Assembly (NCBI RefSeq): GCF_031846265.1
Contig: NZ_JAVRIA010000002.1
Span: 558,001 to 622,000, forward strand
Origin: Microcosmobacter mediterraneus
GTDB taxonomy: Bacteria; Bacteroidota; Bacteroidia; Flavobacteriales; Flavobacteriaceae
Reading direction: 5' to 3'
DNA: 64,000 nt
Position 1 is the first letter of the stretch. The number at the start of each line of letters is the position of its first letter. The notes beneath the pieces were generated by a model. The model saw only the letters and a list, made by a program, of their open reading frames with translations. It was not told the DNA's origin and searched no databases. The translations under genes were made by a program, and so were the position numbers. This document shows positions 35,964 to 44,612 of the stretch, one piece after another.

Positions 35964-37553
35964 ATGTTTAAAAATTTAAAAAATGACTTGCCAGCGAGTA
36001 TAGTCGTATTCTTTGTCGCACTGCCATTATGTTTAGGTATTTCAGTAGCCTCTGGTGCCGAACCAATTACAGGTTTAATAGCTGGAATTGTTGGTGGTAT
36101 AATTGTAGGTGCTGCTTCTGGTTCTAAAATAGGAGTCAGTGGACCAGCAGCTGGTTTAGCAGTAATCGTAGCAACAGCAATTGGGAACCTTGGTTATGAA
36201 AATTTTCTGGTAGCTGTAGTTTTAGCTGGTGTATTTCAAATAATTCTTGGTGTTTTTAAAGCTGGAATTATTGGCTATTATTTTCCGTCTTCAGTAATAA
36301 AAGGTATGCTTACAGGAATTGGTATTGTCATCATCTTAAAAGAAATCCCATACTTTTTCGGAATAGATAAAAATCCAGAAGGTGACTTTGCCTTTTTGCA
36401 AGTCGATGGTGAAAATACACTGACTGAATTATTGAAAGTAATCAATGCCTTAATTAGTGGGAATTTTGATTATGGTGCTACAATAATAGCTGTAATTGCT
36501 ATGGCCATACTTCTATTATGGGGAAATGTACTAAGCAAAAAAGGTAAGTTTTTTCAGCTTGTACAAGGTCCTTTAGTTGCAGTTGTTATAGGTATTGTAT
36601 ATTATTTTTTAACTAAAGACTCTGGTTTAGAATTAAGTAAAGACCATTTGGTGTCTGTACCTATTCCTGATGGATTATCTGGATTAAAGGATTTACTTAC
36701 TTTCCCTGATTTCTCAGCATTAACTAATCCAAAGATTTATATAACAGCATTTACTATTGGTTTGGTAGCGTCTTTAGAAACCTTATTATGTGTAGAAGCG
36801 ACGGATAAATTAGATCCAAATAAAAATGTCACACCTACCAACAGAGAATTATTTGCACAAGGATCTGGAAATATAGTGTCAGGTTTAATTGGTGGATTAC
36901 CAGTAACTCAAGTAATTGTTAGAAGTTCTGCAAATATTCAATCTGGTGGTAAAAGCAAAGCATCAGCTGTTATTCATGGGTTTTTTCTTTTAATTTCTAT
37001 AGTGACAATTCCTACTGTACTTAATCTTATTCCACTTTCTGTTCTTGCTGCTATATTATTTATAGTAGGCTACAAATTAGCCAAGCCTTCTACATTTAAG
37101 GCAATGTACGATTCTGGATGGATGCAATTTGTTCCTTTTATTACAACTATAGTTGGTATCGTATTTATTGATCTCTTATGGGGAATTGGACTTGGACTGG
37201 CCGTAGGTATTTTTATTGTACTTTATAAAAGTTTTGGAAACTCTCATTTCTTACATAAGGAAGGCGAGAACGTAGATGATGGGAAAATAAAAATGACTCT
37301 AGCTGAAGAAGTAACCTTCTTTAATAAAGCTTCAATTTTAAAAGAATTAGATCAATTACCTGAGAATTCGTTTTTAGAGCTTGATGTAAGAAAAACGAGA
37401 TATTTAGATAATGATATTATAGAAATTTTAGAAGATTTTGCATTTAAGGCAAGAGAACGTAATATAGATATTAAACTTATTTCTGAAAGAGGAATTATTG
37501 AAAATCCAGACAGCTTTATTGAGTTTTTTAAGCTTAAAAAACCAACAGAATAG
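35964..37553 (+). CDS. SulP family anion transporter, probably bicarbonate
   Basis: 529 residues. Multi-pass inner-membrane protein: DLPASIVVFFVALPLCLGIS starts helix 1, and SKIGVSGPAAGLAVIVATAI is the SulP core motif. A C-terminal STAS domain runs about 440-525. SulP proteins move sulfate, bicarbonate or other anions, often with sodium. The carbonic anhydrase gene 52 bases downstream favours bicarbonate, as in SulP-CA pairs known from other bacteria; this is a context inference. Confidence 0.88.
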   Translation: MFKNLKNDLPASIVVFFVALPLCLGISVASGAEPITGLIAGIVGGIIVGAASGSKIGVSGPAAGLAVIVATAIGNLGYENFLVAVVLAGVFQIILGVFKAGIIGYYFPSSVIKGMLTGIGIVIILKEIPYFFGIDKNPEGDFAFLQVDGENTLTELLKVINALISGNFDYGATIIAVIAMAILLLWGNVLSKKGKFFQLVQGPLVAVVIGIVYYFLTKDSGLELSKDHLVSVPIPDGLSGLKDLLTFPDFSALTNPKIYITAFTIGLVASLETLLCVEATDKLDPNKNVTPTNRELFAQGSGNIVSGLIGGLPVTQVIVRSSANIQSGGKSKASAVIHGFFLLISIVTIPTVLNLIPLSVLAAILFIVGYKLAKPSTFKAMYDSGWMQFVPFITTIVGIVFIDLLWGIGLGLAVGIFIVLYKSFGNSHFLHKEGENVDDGKIKMTLAEEVTFFNKASILKELDQLPENSFLELDVRKTRYLDNDIIEILEDFAFKARERNIDIKLISERGIIENPDSFIEFFKLKKPTE

Positions 37554-37605
37554 AACTCAACATTAAAACTAAATAGTGAGTAATAACACAATAATAAATA
37601 AACAA

Positions 37606-38235
37606 ATGAAAAGTATAGCAATAAATAAAGAAATGCAAGCTGCATTAACACCAAGCGCAGTATTACAAGATTTGCTCGATGGTAATACTAGGTTTACAGG
37701 TGGAAAGATACAGGCTGTAGATAATAGTGCTTTGGTTAATCAAACTACTACAGGTCAATATCCAAAAGCAGTGGTATTATCTTGTATAGACTCTAGAGTA
37801 CCAGTAGAAACGGTTTTAGACCAAGCTATAGGTGATATTTTTGTAGCCAGAGTTGCCGGAAATTTTGAAAATGTAGATATACTTGGTAGTATGGAATATT
37901 CCTGTAAAGTTGCAGGGAGTAAGCTTGTATTAGTTTTAGGCCATGAAGCATGCGGAGCAGTCAAAGCAGCATGTGATGGTGTAGAATTAGGAAATATTAC
38001 AGCCTTATTAAATAACATTATGCCAGCTGTTCATATGTCTGCAGAAGAAGTTGAAGGAGAAGCTAACTCAACTAACAAGGCATTTGTTGCTGCAACAGTG
38101 GCTAATAATGTAAAATTAACAATACAACGTATCAGAGAAAAATCTCCAATTTTAAAGGAAATGGAAGACAATGGAGAAATACAAATTGTAGGAGGTGTTT
38201 ATAATTTACATTCAGGTAAAGTAGAAATGCTATAA
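37606..38235 (+). CDS. Beta-class carbonic anhydrase
   Basis: 209 residues from the ATG at 37606; an in-frame GTG 30 bases upstream is less likely. Interconverts CO2 and bicarbonate. Zinc ligands and the catalytic dyad are visible: C60, D62 and R64 in SCIDSRVP, then H113 and C116 in GHEACGAV. No signal peptide, so cytoplasmic. Position after SulP suggests it uses or supplies the bicarbonate carried by that transporter. A terminator follows. Confidence 0.95.
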   Translation: MKSIAINKEMQAALTPSAVLQDLLDGNTRFTGGKIQAVDNSALVNQTTTGQYPKAVVLSCIDSRVPVETVLDQAIGDIFVARVAGNFENVDILGSMEYSCKVAGSKLVLVLGHEACGAVKAACDGVELGNITALLNNIMPAVHMSAEEVEGEANSTNKAFVAATVANNVKLTIQRIREKSPILKEMEDNGEIQIVGGVYNLHSGKVEML

Positions 38236-38261
38236 AATCTTAAATACAATACTATATCTTT

Positions 38262-38307
38262 AAAGCCACTTGGTTATTGAGTTTCTCGTAATATAAGTGG
38301 CTTTTTT
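38262..38307 (+). terminator. Intrinsic terminator of the SulP-carbonic anhydrase operon
   Basis: aaagccactt (38262-38271) pairs with aagtggcttt (38295-38304) around a 23-base loop and ends in a T-run. Confidence 0.75.
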
Positions 38308-38311
38308 ATAC

Positions 38312-38818
38312 TTAAGTATCAGACTCTGAAGAATCTTCTTCATTTAAAATGCTAGGAAAAATCAATGGTGCTATTGATTTTACAGGACTGTAAAGCACAG
38401 AATCTTCAAGGTCTTCTTTTTCTAGAAAAGGCAAAGTGTTATTCATTCTATCAAATACAATGAGTAGTACACTTAAGATTAATCCTATTTTTAAAGCACC
38501 AAAAACAGCACCTAGAAGCTTATTTAAAATACCAAGTGAAGCAAAATCTGCAAGCTTAGTTAGAGCCTTTCCTGCTAGGCTAATTGCTAAAACTATAATT
38601 GCAAAGGTGATTGCAAATGCTGTAATATTAATGGTTTTTTCGGTCCAATCTGTTCTGTTTTGCAAAAAATCAGCAGCAAAATTGCTGAAATGGATAGCAC
38701 CATAAACGCCAAGCACAAGTGCTAAAAGAGAGGCGACTTCAACAAATAAACCTTTAAAAAGACCACGAATAAGACCAAAGAGCAAGAGTGCTCCAATTAC
38801 AATATCAATAACTGTCAT
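38312..38818 (-). CDS. CvpA family membrane protein
   Basis: 168 residues from the ATG at 38818 (MTVIDIVIGALLLFGLIRGL); an ATG 9 bases upstream adds only MVC. Four predicted helices with the CvpA pattern VIDIVIGALLLFGLIRGLFKG and a glycine-rich third segment. CvpA relatives were first linked to colicin V production and are now tied to envelope stress or transport; the function here is not defined. Stands alone, convergent with the carbonic anhydrase. Confidence 0.85.
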   Translation of the reverse strand: MTVIDIVIGALLLFGLIRGLFKGLFVEVASLLALVLGVYGAIHFSNFAADFLQNRTDWTEKTINITAFAITFAIIVLAISLAGKALTKLADFASLGILNKLLGAVFGALKIGLILSVLLIVFDRMNNTLPFLEKEDLEDSVLYSPVKSIAPLIFPSILNEEDSSESDT

Positions 38819-38987
38819 ACAAACCAAGATTTCTACAAATGTATAGGAATTCTCCTAATGTTAAGCGTAGTGAAGAGTCATATAACTTTTTTAGGTGTTT
38901 AGTTGTATTTATAACGGCTTTATACGTTCTATATTTTATAAGTACTTAAATTTGCATCATATAAGCTTATTATATTAAAATAAAGCC

Positions 38988-39344
38988 ATGGCAAGAGATG
39001 AGAAATTAAAAGAGCGTTGGGAACAGGTAGTTGAAAAACTATCCAATCAATTTGCTGATGGTGATGTATTAGATTTAGATGCTATTATCTACTTAATTGG
39101 TGTACAAGAATTAGGACAGTTAGATAGAACATTTAAAAAAGATCATAAGTTAGATTTAATGCATATTGCTATCTGTAAGCTTTTAACACCATATGGTTTT
39201 TATGAATTAAACTTTGTTGATGAAGATGGTTGGCCACATTATAAAGTTAAAGCACAATTACCACATTTAAAGGCTGGCGAACAAAGTGTACTAATGAAGG
39301 AAGCCATAGTAAATTACTTTGTTGAAAACGAGTATATAGACTAA
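38988..39344 (+). CDS. Conserved hypothetical protein upstream of pheS
   Basis: 118 residues, soluble, no signal. Not recognised beyond being a short acidic protein of a kind found in Bacteroidota (LDAIIYLIGVQELGQLDRTF, HIAICKLLTPYGFYE). A possible -7 element taaatttg lies at 38947-38954. Ends 37 bases before pheS, so could be co-transcribed with it. Confidence 0.7.
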   Translation: MARDEKLKERWEQVVEKLSNQFADGDVLDLDAIIYLIGVQELGQLDRTFKKDHKLDLMHIAICKLLTPYGFYELNFVDEDGWPHYKVKAQLPHLKAGEQSVLMKEAIVNYFVENEYID

Positions 39345-39381
39345 TAATTATTAAATTTGCCATTCATTTTTGAGCTAGAAT

Positions 39382-40401
39382 ATGATAGATAAGATTAAAG
39401 AACTTATTACTGAAGCAGAAGCATTTAAAGCACAATCTAAAGAAGAGGTTGAAGCATTTAGAATTAAGTATTTAGGAAAAAAAGGCCTTTTAAATGACTT
39501 TTTTGCTGAGTTTAAAAATGTTGCTAATGATCAGAAAAAAGAATTTGGTCAAGCTATTAATGCGCTTAAAACAACAGCTCAAAATAAAGTAAATACACTT
39601 AAGGAAGAGCTAGAGGGTGCACAAGAGGAACAAGGTGTATATGGTGATTTAACACGTCCTGGAGCACCAACTGCTATTGGTTCTCGTCATCCTATTTCTA
39701 TTGTTAAAAATCAAATAATCGATATCTTTTCCAGAATAGGCTTTAATGTTAGCGAAGGTCCAGAAATAGAAGACGATTGGCATAACTTTACAGCCTTAAA
39801 CTTACCAGAATATCATCCTGCACGTGATATGCAGGATACGTTTTTTATTCAAACAGATCCAGATATATTATTACGTACACACACAAGTTCTGTACAAGTG
39901 CGTTATATGGAAAACAATAAGCCACCAATACGTACAATTTCTCCTGGTCGCGTTTATAGAAATGAAGCGATTTCTGCTCGTTCTCATTGCTTTTTTCATC
40001 AAGTAGAAGGATTATATATTGATAAGGATGTAAGCTTTGCAGATCTTAAGCAAACATTACAATACTTCACTACAGAAATGTTTGGAAAGTCAAAAATTAG
40101 ATTACGACCATCGTACTTTCCGTTTACAGAACCAAGTGCTGAGGTCGATGTGTATTGGGGACTTGAGACAGAAACCGATTATAAAATGACTAAAGGAACA
40201 GGTTGGTTAGAAATTATGGGTTGTGGCATGGTAGATCCTAATGTTCTAGAAAATTGTGGTATAGATTCTTCAGAGTATTCTGGTTTTGCTTTTGGCATGG
40301 GAATAGATCGTATTGCCTTATTGCTTCATCAGATTAGTGATATTAGATTACTAAGTGAAAATGATGTGCGTTTTTTAAAACAGTTTAAATCTTCGTTTTA
40401 A
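39382..40401 (+). CDS. pheS: Phenylalanine-tRNA ligase alpha subunit
   Basis: 339 residues. Charges tRNA-Phe together with PheT. N-terminal coiled-coil (about 1-90) then the class II core: GSRHPISIVKNQIIDIFSRI, TALNLPEYHPARDMQDTFF, LLRTHTSSVQVRYM and GMGIDRIALLLHQISDIRLL (motif 3). No pheT is adjacent in this window, which is common in Bacteroidota. Possible -7 element taaatttg at 39352-39359. Confidence 0.97.
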   Translation: MIDKIKELITEAEAFKAQSKEEVEAFRIKYLGKKGLLNDFFAEFKNVANDQKKEFGQAINALKTTAQNKVNTLKEELEGAQEEQGVYGDLTRPGAPTAIGSRHPISIVKNQIIDIFSRIGFNVSEGPEIEDDWHNFTALNLPEYHPARDMQDTFFIQTDPDILLRTHTSSVQVRYMENNKPPIRTISPGRVYRNEAISARSHCFFHQVEGLYIDKDVSFADLKQTLQYFTTEMFGKSKIRLRPSYFPFTEPSAEVDVYWGLETETDYKMTKGTGWLEIMGCGMVDPNVLENCGIDSSEYSGFAFGMGIDRIALLLHQISDIRLLSENDVRFLKQFKSSF

Positions 40402-40404
40402 GTC

Positions 40405-40800
40405 TTGAAAAAAGACATATTAATACCAGAAGTTAACGATGTATATATTGCAGCAGTTAATGAGTTTAATGACACCTATAAAACTCATGATTGGAATGCC
40501 TATATTATTAACACCAAAGATGTAGATTTAGATATTGTTCTTATAATTGTAAGAGGTTATGATCAATATAAAGAAACGTCTATAATGCGTCATAAATTAG
40601 AAAGGTTACCTGCAAAATCATATGCTAAGATTGAGTTTTTACAAGACGACTTACTTGCACTTAACAACGAATTTAAAGTCTCTTTTTTTGAAGGCAATTC
40701 TATGTTTGATAAGACCTACTTGTTTAGAGAAAACACGATCAATAAAAAAGCATTACAGAATATCCCTTTAATGGGAGTAAAAGGGGTTTTGGTTAAATAA
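40405..40800 (+). CDS. Hypothetical protein downstream of pheS, TTG start
   Basis: 131 residues, beginning with TTG at 40405, 3 bases after the pheS stop; the next downstream ATG (40584) would remove almost half of it. Not recognised. Alpha/beta composition with VDLDIVLIIVRGYDQYKETS, no signal peptide. The tight linkage to pheS implies translational coupling. A weak start codon would keep its level low. Confidence 0.7.
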   Translation: MKKDILIPEVNDVYIAAVNEFNDTYKTHDWNAYIINTKDVDLDIVLIIVRGYDQYKETSIMRHKLERLPAKSYAKIEFLQDDLLALNNEFKVSFFEGNSMFDKTYLFRENTINKKALQNIPLMGVKGVLVK

Positions 40801-40818
40801 ACAAAAATCAGCCGTTTA

Positions 40819-41817
40819 TCAATCCAACTTATCTGTTAATTTCTTAAATACTTTTTTAGGATTTTTCCCGTCGTATAAAATAGCATACACCGCATTTATG
40901 ATAGGTAATTGCGTTTTCTTCTCATTTTTTTCATTAAGTAAATGTGCACTTTTTGTAGCATAGTAACCTTCAGCAACCATATTCATTTCCATTTGAGCGG
41001 ACTTTACTGTGTAACCTTTACCTATCATATTACCAAACATTCTATTTCTAGAAAATACAGAATAACCAGTTACCAGTAAATCTCCTAAATAAGCTGAGTT
41101 ATTGATGTTACGTTTCATTTTATGCATTTTTTTAATGAAGCGCTTCATTTCTCGTATGGCATTACTCATTAATACACTCTGAAAATTATCACCATAACCC
41201 AAGCCGTGTGCAATACCAGCAGCAATAGCATAAATATTTTTGAGCATCACAGCGTATTCAGTACCAATGATATCGTCACTTATTTTAGTTTTAATATATG
41301 AGCTAGATAATGCGTCAGCTATAGCTTGTGCTTTTTCTGGATCTGCACAAGAAATGGTGAGATAAGATAAGCGTTCTAAGGCAACTTCTTCTGCATGACA
41401 TGGTCCAGCAATAACACCTATATTTTCAAACGCAATATTATATACATCATGAAAATGTTCGCCAACTAACAACCCTGTTTCTGGTATAATACCTTTTACA
41501 GCAGAAACCATTATTTTATTAGATATATCAATAGTTAATTTTTCTAATTCAGAATAAATAAAAGCCGAAGGAATCACAAAAATAAGAACATCAGCCCATT
41601 TGGCAATCTCATTAATATCGTTACTTAGTTTTAATTGTTCTAAATTAAATTCAACCGAACTCAAGTAACTGGGATTATGCTGTTCTTTTAATAAATGCTC
41701 TTTGGTATAAACGCTACGCATATACCAACCAATCTGAGATTTGTTTTCGCAAAGCATTTTTACAATGGCAGTAGCCCAACTTCCAGATCCAAAAACAGCA
41801 TATTTATACGAACTCAT
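40819..41817 (-). CDS. gpsA: Glycerol-3-phosphate dehydrogenase (NAD(P)+)
   Basis: 332 residues, cytoplasmic. Reduces dihydroxyacetone phosphate to sn-glycerol 3-phosphate for phospholipid synthesis. Dinucleotide-binding motif FGSGSWATA near residues 9-17, catalytic K193 in VMLKNIYAIAAG, and substrate-loop GDLLVTGYSVFSRNR. A -7 element TATTTTTG lies on the minus strand at 41839-41846, 22 bases before the ATG. The same window encodes GGGP synthase, an enzyme that uses the related sn-glycerol 1-phosphate. Confidence 0.95.
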   Translation of the reverse strand: MSSYKYAVFGSGSWATAIVKMLCENKSQIGWYMRSVYTKEHLLKEQHNPSYLSSVEFNLEQLKLSNDINEIAKWADVLIFVIPSAFIYSELEKLTIDISNKIMVSAVKGIIPETGLLVGEHFHDVYNIAFENIGVIAGPCHAEEVALERLSYLTISCADPEKAQAIADALSSSYIKTKISDDIIGTEYAVMLKNIYAIAAGIAHGLGYGDNFQSVLMSNAIREMKRFIKKMHKMKRNINNSAYLGDLLVTGYSVFSRNRMFGNMIGKGYTVKSAQMEMNMVAEGYYATKSAHLLNEKNEKKTQLPIINAVYAILYDGKNPKKVFKKLTDKLD

Positions 41818-41895
41818 ATTTTAGAGGGTTTGTTCATTCAAAAATACATAAAATATAAGTCATTTAATGTGCTGATAAAGAGCTGATTAATTTTT

Positions 41896-41911
41896 TGGCA
41901 CAGCTTTTGGA
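41896..41911 (+). promoter_or_regulatory. Candidate sigma-54 promoter
   Basis: TGGCAC-agctt-TTGGA, with the GG pair (41897-41898) 10 bases from the -12 pair (41909-41910). It departs from consensus only at the -12 C (GG instead of GC). Lies 77 bases before the lipoprotein ATG. Confidence 0.4.
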
Positions 41912-41988
41912 TTAAGTATAATAACTCTATAAATGAAATCTATGAAACGATTAAATTTTAGACATCATTAATCGAAAAACTAAGGCTT

Positions 41989-42936
41989 ATGAGAACTTTG
42001 AAATTACTTTTAGGATTTGCACTAACCGCAACATTATTGACCTCGTGCTACACAGAAGTTATTGTAGATGATATTAATCCAAATCAAGGGATTACTCTAA
42101 ATCAACTCTTAGAATCTCATGATTTATGGTATGTAGATATTAACCAAACTACTGGTTTTGGCGAAACACCTTTTTTACAAATTGCATTTACATTATCGTT
42201 TAGAAATGGTACGTTATATGCTAATAACAATTTAGTAGGTTTTGGTCTTCAGGGAAATGGTCTGGGAATACCAGTTGGCAATTATGATACTTACAATATG
42301 ATTTTAGATGTAGATCATGTCATTGATGGTTATGAAACCTTTGATGTCTATCAGTTAGATGCCAATACTATAGAGCTGTACAATCCATATAACGACACAT
42401 CGTATTTTTTACATGGTTATCAAACTCATAATTTTGATTACGATTTTATATTCTATGATAATATCCATTATTTCTTACAGGAATATGAAGCTTGGGAGAA
42501 AACATATACTAGTGAAATGGGAGTTTTAAATGAGTTTGATAATGAAAACTACTTACAGTTTTTACCAGGAGGAAACGACTCAACTTTTAGAAGCTCGCAA
42601 GATGTACCTCCAATTAATATTAACAATATAATTTGGGATTTTACAGGAGTTTATGGCGTTGGAAATGTCTCAAATAATATGTACTTAAAAACATTAACAT
42701 TAGATTATGATTTCTTTGATAATGAAATCTTTCAACTCAGCGTTATTAATGATGTAACGATAGAGTTATATCATGCATCTTCTGGTACGATTTATGAATT
42801 TACAGGAAGAGGATATATTCAATATCTAAGAGAATCTAATACTGATGGTGAAGTAAAAGAATTTAAGGATAAACCTAAGAAGCGTAAACAAAAAACCGTT
42901 AAAAAGGATAATCCTAGAGAAAATAGTAGAGGCTAA
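41989..42936 (+). CDS. Conserved flavobacterial lipoprotein of unknown function
   Basis: 315 residues. Lipobox LLTSC (C20). The mature part is rich in Y, N and D and beta-strand-like (SHDLWYVDINQTTGFGETPF, LTLDYDFFDNEIFQLSVIND), ending with a basic tail, KPKKRKQKTVKKD. I recall similar proteins being labelled as nicotinate-nucleotide adenylyltransferases in databases, but no nucleotidyltransferase HxGH motif is present, so that label would be wrong. Single gene, possible sigma-54 promoter before it, hairpin terminator after it. Confidence 0.75.
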   Translation: MRTLKLLLGFALTATLLTSCYTEVIVDDINPNQGITLNQLLESHDLWYVDINQTTGFGETPFLQIAFTLSFRNGTLYANNNLVGFGLQGNGLGIPVGNYDTYNMILDVDHVIDGYETFDVYQLDANTIELYNPYNDTSYFLHGYQTHNFDYDFIFYDNIHYFLQEYEAWEKTYTSEMGVLNEFDNENYLQFLPGGNDSTFRSSQDVPPININNIIWDFTGVYGVGNVSNNMYLKTLTLDYDFFDNEIFQLSVINDVTIELYHASSGTIYEFTGRGYIQYLRESNTDGEVKEFKDKPKKRKQKTVKKDNPRENSRG

Positions 42937-42962
42937 ATTTTGGTTGGTTATTTAGTTTCAAA

Positions 42963-43000
42963 GAACGCTCATTTAAACGAAAGTTTATTGTGAGCGTTTC
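42963..43000 (+). terminator. Hairpin with GAAA tetraloop after the lipoprotein gene
   Basis: Outer stem aacgctca (42964-42971) with tgagcgtt (42991-42998), inner stem taaac-GAAA-gttta (42974-42987), followed by TTCTTCTTT. Probably a terminator. Confidence 0.6.
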
Positions 43001-43145
43001 TTCTTTAAAATAGTGACCTTGAGCCTTCTAATGTGTCTTATTTTATAGTAGAACTAATTCTTATTACTATAATATTTTGTAATTATAATTAATTTTACTC
43101 AACTTTATACAGAAACAATTTCTAACTTAAAAACACATTAAAACT

Positions 43146-43640
43146 ATGAGTATATTTTCATTTATTAAACTTGCAGGTGAGTCTATCTTTGGAGGTAAAA
43201 ACGAAGAGGAAGAGTTAGTCGCAAAAAAGGCTGCGGCAGAGGCTAATGAACTTGCTGAAGAAGCCGCTATGGCGAGACGCTTAGAAGAAACCATTAGAGA
43301 TCTAAGCTTAGATGTAGAGGGATTAACAGTTTTTGTAGACGACGACAGAGTCTCTGTTTCTGGAGAAGCACATGACCAAGCAACAAAAGAGAAGGTGGTA
43401 TTAGTTTTAGGAAATTCTACAGGAGTTGCCTCTGTAGAAGATAACATGACTGTTGAACACACTGAACCTGAAGCGCAATTTCATACTGTGGTTAGTGGCG
43501 ATTCGTTAAGTAAAATTGCAAAGCATTACTATGGTGATCCAATGAAGTATACACTTATTTTTGAAGCCAATCAGCCAATGCTTAAAGATCCAAATTTAAT
43601 TTATCCAGGTCAGGTTTTACGTATACCAAGATTAGATTAA
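43146..43640 (+). CDS. BON-LysM protein (Kbp/YgaU-like)
   Basis: 164 residues, no signal peptide. Residues about 45-100 are a BON domain (LTVFVDDDRVSVSGEAHDQ, GVASVEDNMTVEH). Residues about 113-163 are a LysM domain (HTVVSGDSLSKIAKHYYGDP, PGQVLRIPRLD). This architecture and length match E. coli Kbp, a cytoplasmic potassium-binding protein, and differ from wall-bound LysM proteins, which carry signals. Preceded by a 209-base gap, followed by a shared terminator. Confidence 0.9.
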   Translation: MSIFSFIKLAGESIFGGKNEEEELVAKKAAAEANELAEEAAMARRLEETIRDLSLDVEGLTVFVDDDRVSVSGEAHDQATKEKVVLVLGNSTGVASVEDNMTVEHTEPEAQFHTVVSGDSLSKIAKHYYGDPMKYTLIFEANQPMLKDPNLIYPGQVLRIPRLD

Positions 43641-43653
43641 CTTAATTTAATAT

Positions 43654-43689
43654 CATAAAAAAAGAGGCTAACAAGTCTCTTTTTTTATG
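43654..43689. terminator. Bidirectional terminator between convergent genes
   Basis: cataaaaaaagag (43654-43666) is the exact reverse complement of 43677-43689, giving a T-run on both strands. The right arm includes the DUF2480 stop codon. Confidence 0.85.
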
Positions 43690-44200
43690 CCTTCTTTTTA
43701 AAAAGCGGAACAGCTGAGCAAGCCTCTCCATACATTATAGATTTCACAAAAGGTTTTAGTCTATTAGTAAGCATTAAGTAAGCACTTTTTGGAATCGGTT
43801 TATTAGAACAACCTTTAATAATCACAGGTGCATTTTTATATGCATCAATATCTAAATCTGCTATGATACTTTGAAATATACGAGTTTCCAATGCTTCTAA
43901 GTCGCCAATAATGACAGATTTAGCAAAAGGCTCTAATTCTAAAGTTATTAGCATATAAGCCCAAATAGGCACAATAGCATCAGATGAGCAGGTTAGAGCA
44001 ATGTAAGCATCTTGGTATTGTAACCAATTGTGAGATGTTATTTGATTTCTAAAGTCCTTTTCACGTAGAACAAAACCTTCGTATAGCCAATCTTTTATGT
44101 CAAATAATATACGTGAACCAGAAGGATAAAAATCCTCTAAATCAATAACTCTAAGAGGGCTTTTAGCAACTCTATTTACGATTTGTTCAGCGTTACTCAT
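43685..44200 (-). CDS. DUF2480 family protein
   Basis: 171 residues, soluble. Recognised by IDLEDFYPSGSRILFDIKDW, DAYIALTCSSDAIVPIWAYM and VIIKGCSNKPIPKSAYLML. Two conserved cysteine positions (in TCSSD and GCSNK) might bind a metal or be catalytic; function unknown. Eleven bases after the DUF3127 gene, likely one operon with it and the flavin reductase. Confidence 0.85.
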   Translation of the reverse strand: MSNAEQIVNRVAKSPLRVIDLEDFYPSGSRILFDIKDWLYEGFVLREKDFRNQITSHNWLQYQDAYIALTCSSDAIVPIWAYMLITLELEPFAKSVIIGDLEALETRIFQSIIADLDIDAYKNAPVIIKGCSNKPIPKSAYLMLTNRLKPFVKSIMYGEACSAVPLFKKKA

Positions 44201-44211
44201 ATTTATTTTTG

Positions 44212-44589
44212 CTAAAACGGTAAATCGTCGTGCTCTTCTTCATTAAGATTAGAAACAGGTTCAAAGGCTTCAGCAGGAGGTACTGGTGGCATGCCTTCTG
44301 GTTGTGCTTCGGATTGTAAATTTTCAATACGCCAACCTTGTATAGAGTTAAAGTATTTTGTTTCACCTTGTGGATTAACCCATTCTCTACCTCTAAGGTT
44401 AATACTTATTTTTACATTTTGACCAACTTGGTAGTTGTTTAATAAATCAGTTTTATCTTGTACAAACTCTACCATAATGTGTTGAGGATATTGCTCCTCT
44501 GTTGTTATTACAATTTCACGTTTTCTAAACCCATTGCTTCCAAAGGTTTGAGTTTCACCAATCACTTTTACTTTTCCTTGTATTTCCAT
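44212..44589 (-). CDS. DUF3127 family protein (OB-fold-like)
   Basis: 125 residues from the ATG at 44589 (MEIQGKVKVIGETQTFGSNG). An upstream in-frame ATG would add 15 residues and overlap the flavin reductase gene, so is rejected. Pattern KREIVITTEEQYPQHIMVEF ... VKISINLRGREW resembles an OB-fold, and the acidic tail EEHDDLPF is like that of single-stranded DNA-binding proteins, whose tails recruit partners. A nucleic-acid-binding role is therefore plausible, not shown. Confidence 0.82.
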   Translation of the reverse strand: MEIQGKVKVIGETQTFGSNGFRKREIVITTEEQYPQHIMVEFVQDKTDLLNNYQVGQNVKISINLRGREWVNPQGETKYFNSIQGWRIENLQSEAQPEGMPPVPPAEAFEPVSNLNEEEHDDLPF

Positions 44590-44612
44590 TGTTATGTATT
44601 TATTCTTAATAG

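Noticed and set aside
41989..42936. Nicotinate-nucleotide adenylyltransferase label for the lipoprotein
   Set aside because: No HxGH or other nucleotidyltransferase motif, and the protein is a beta-rich lipoprotein.
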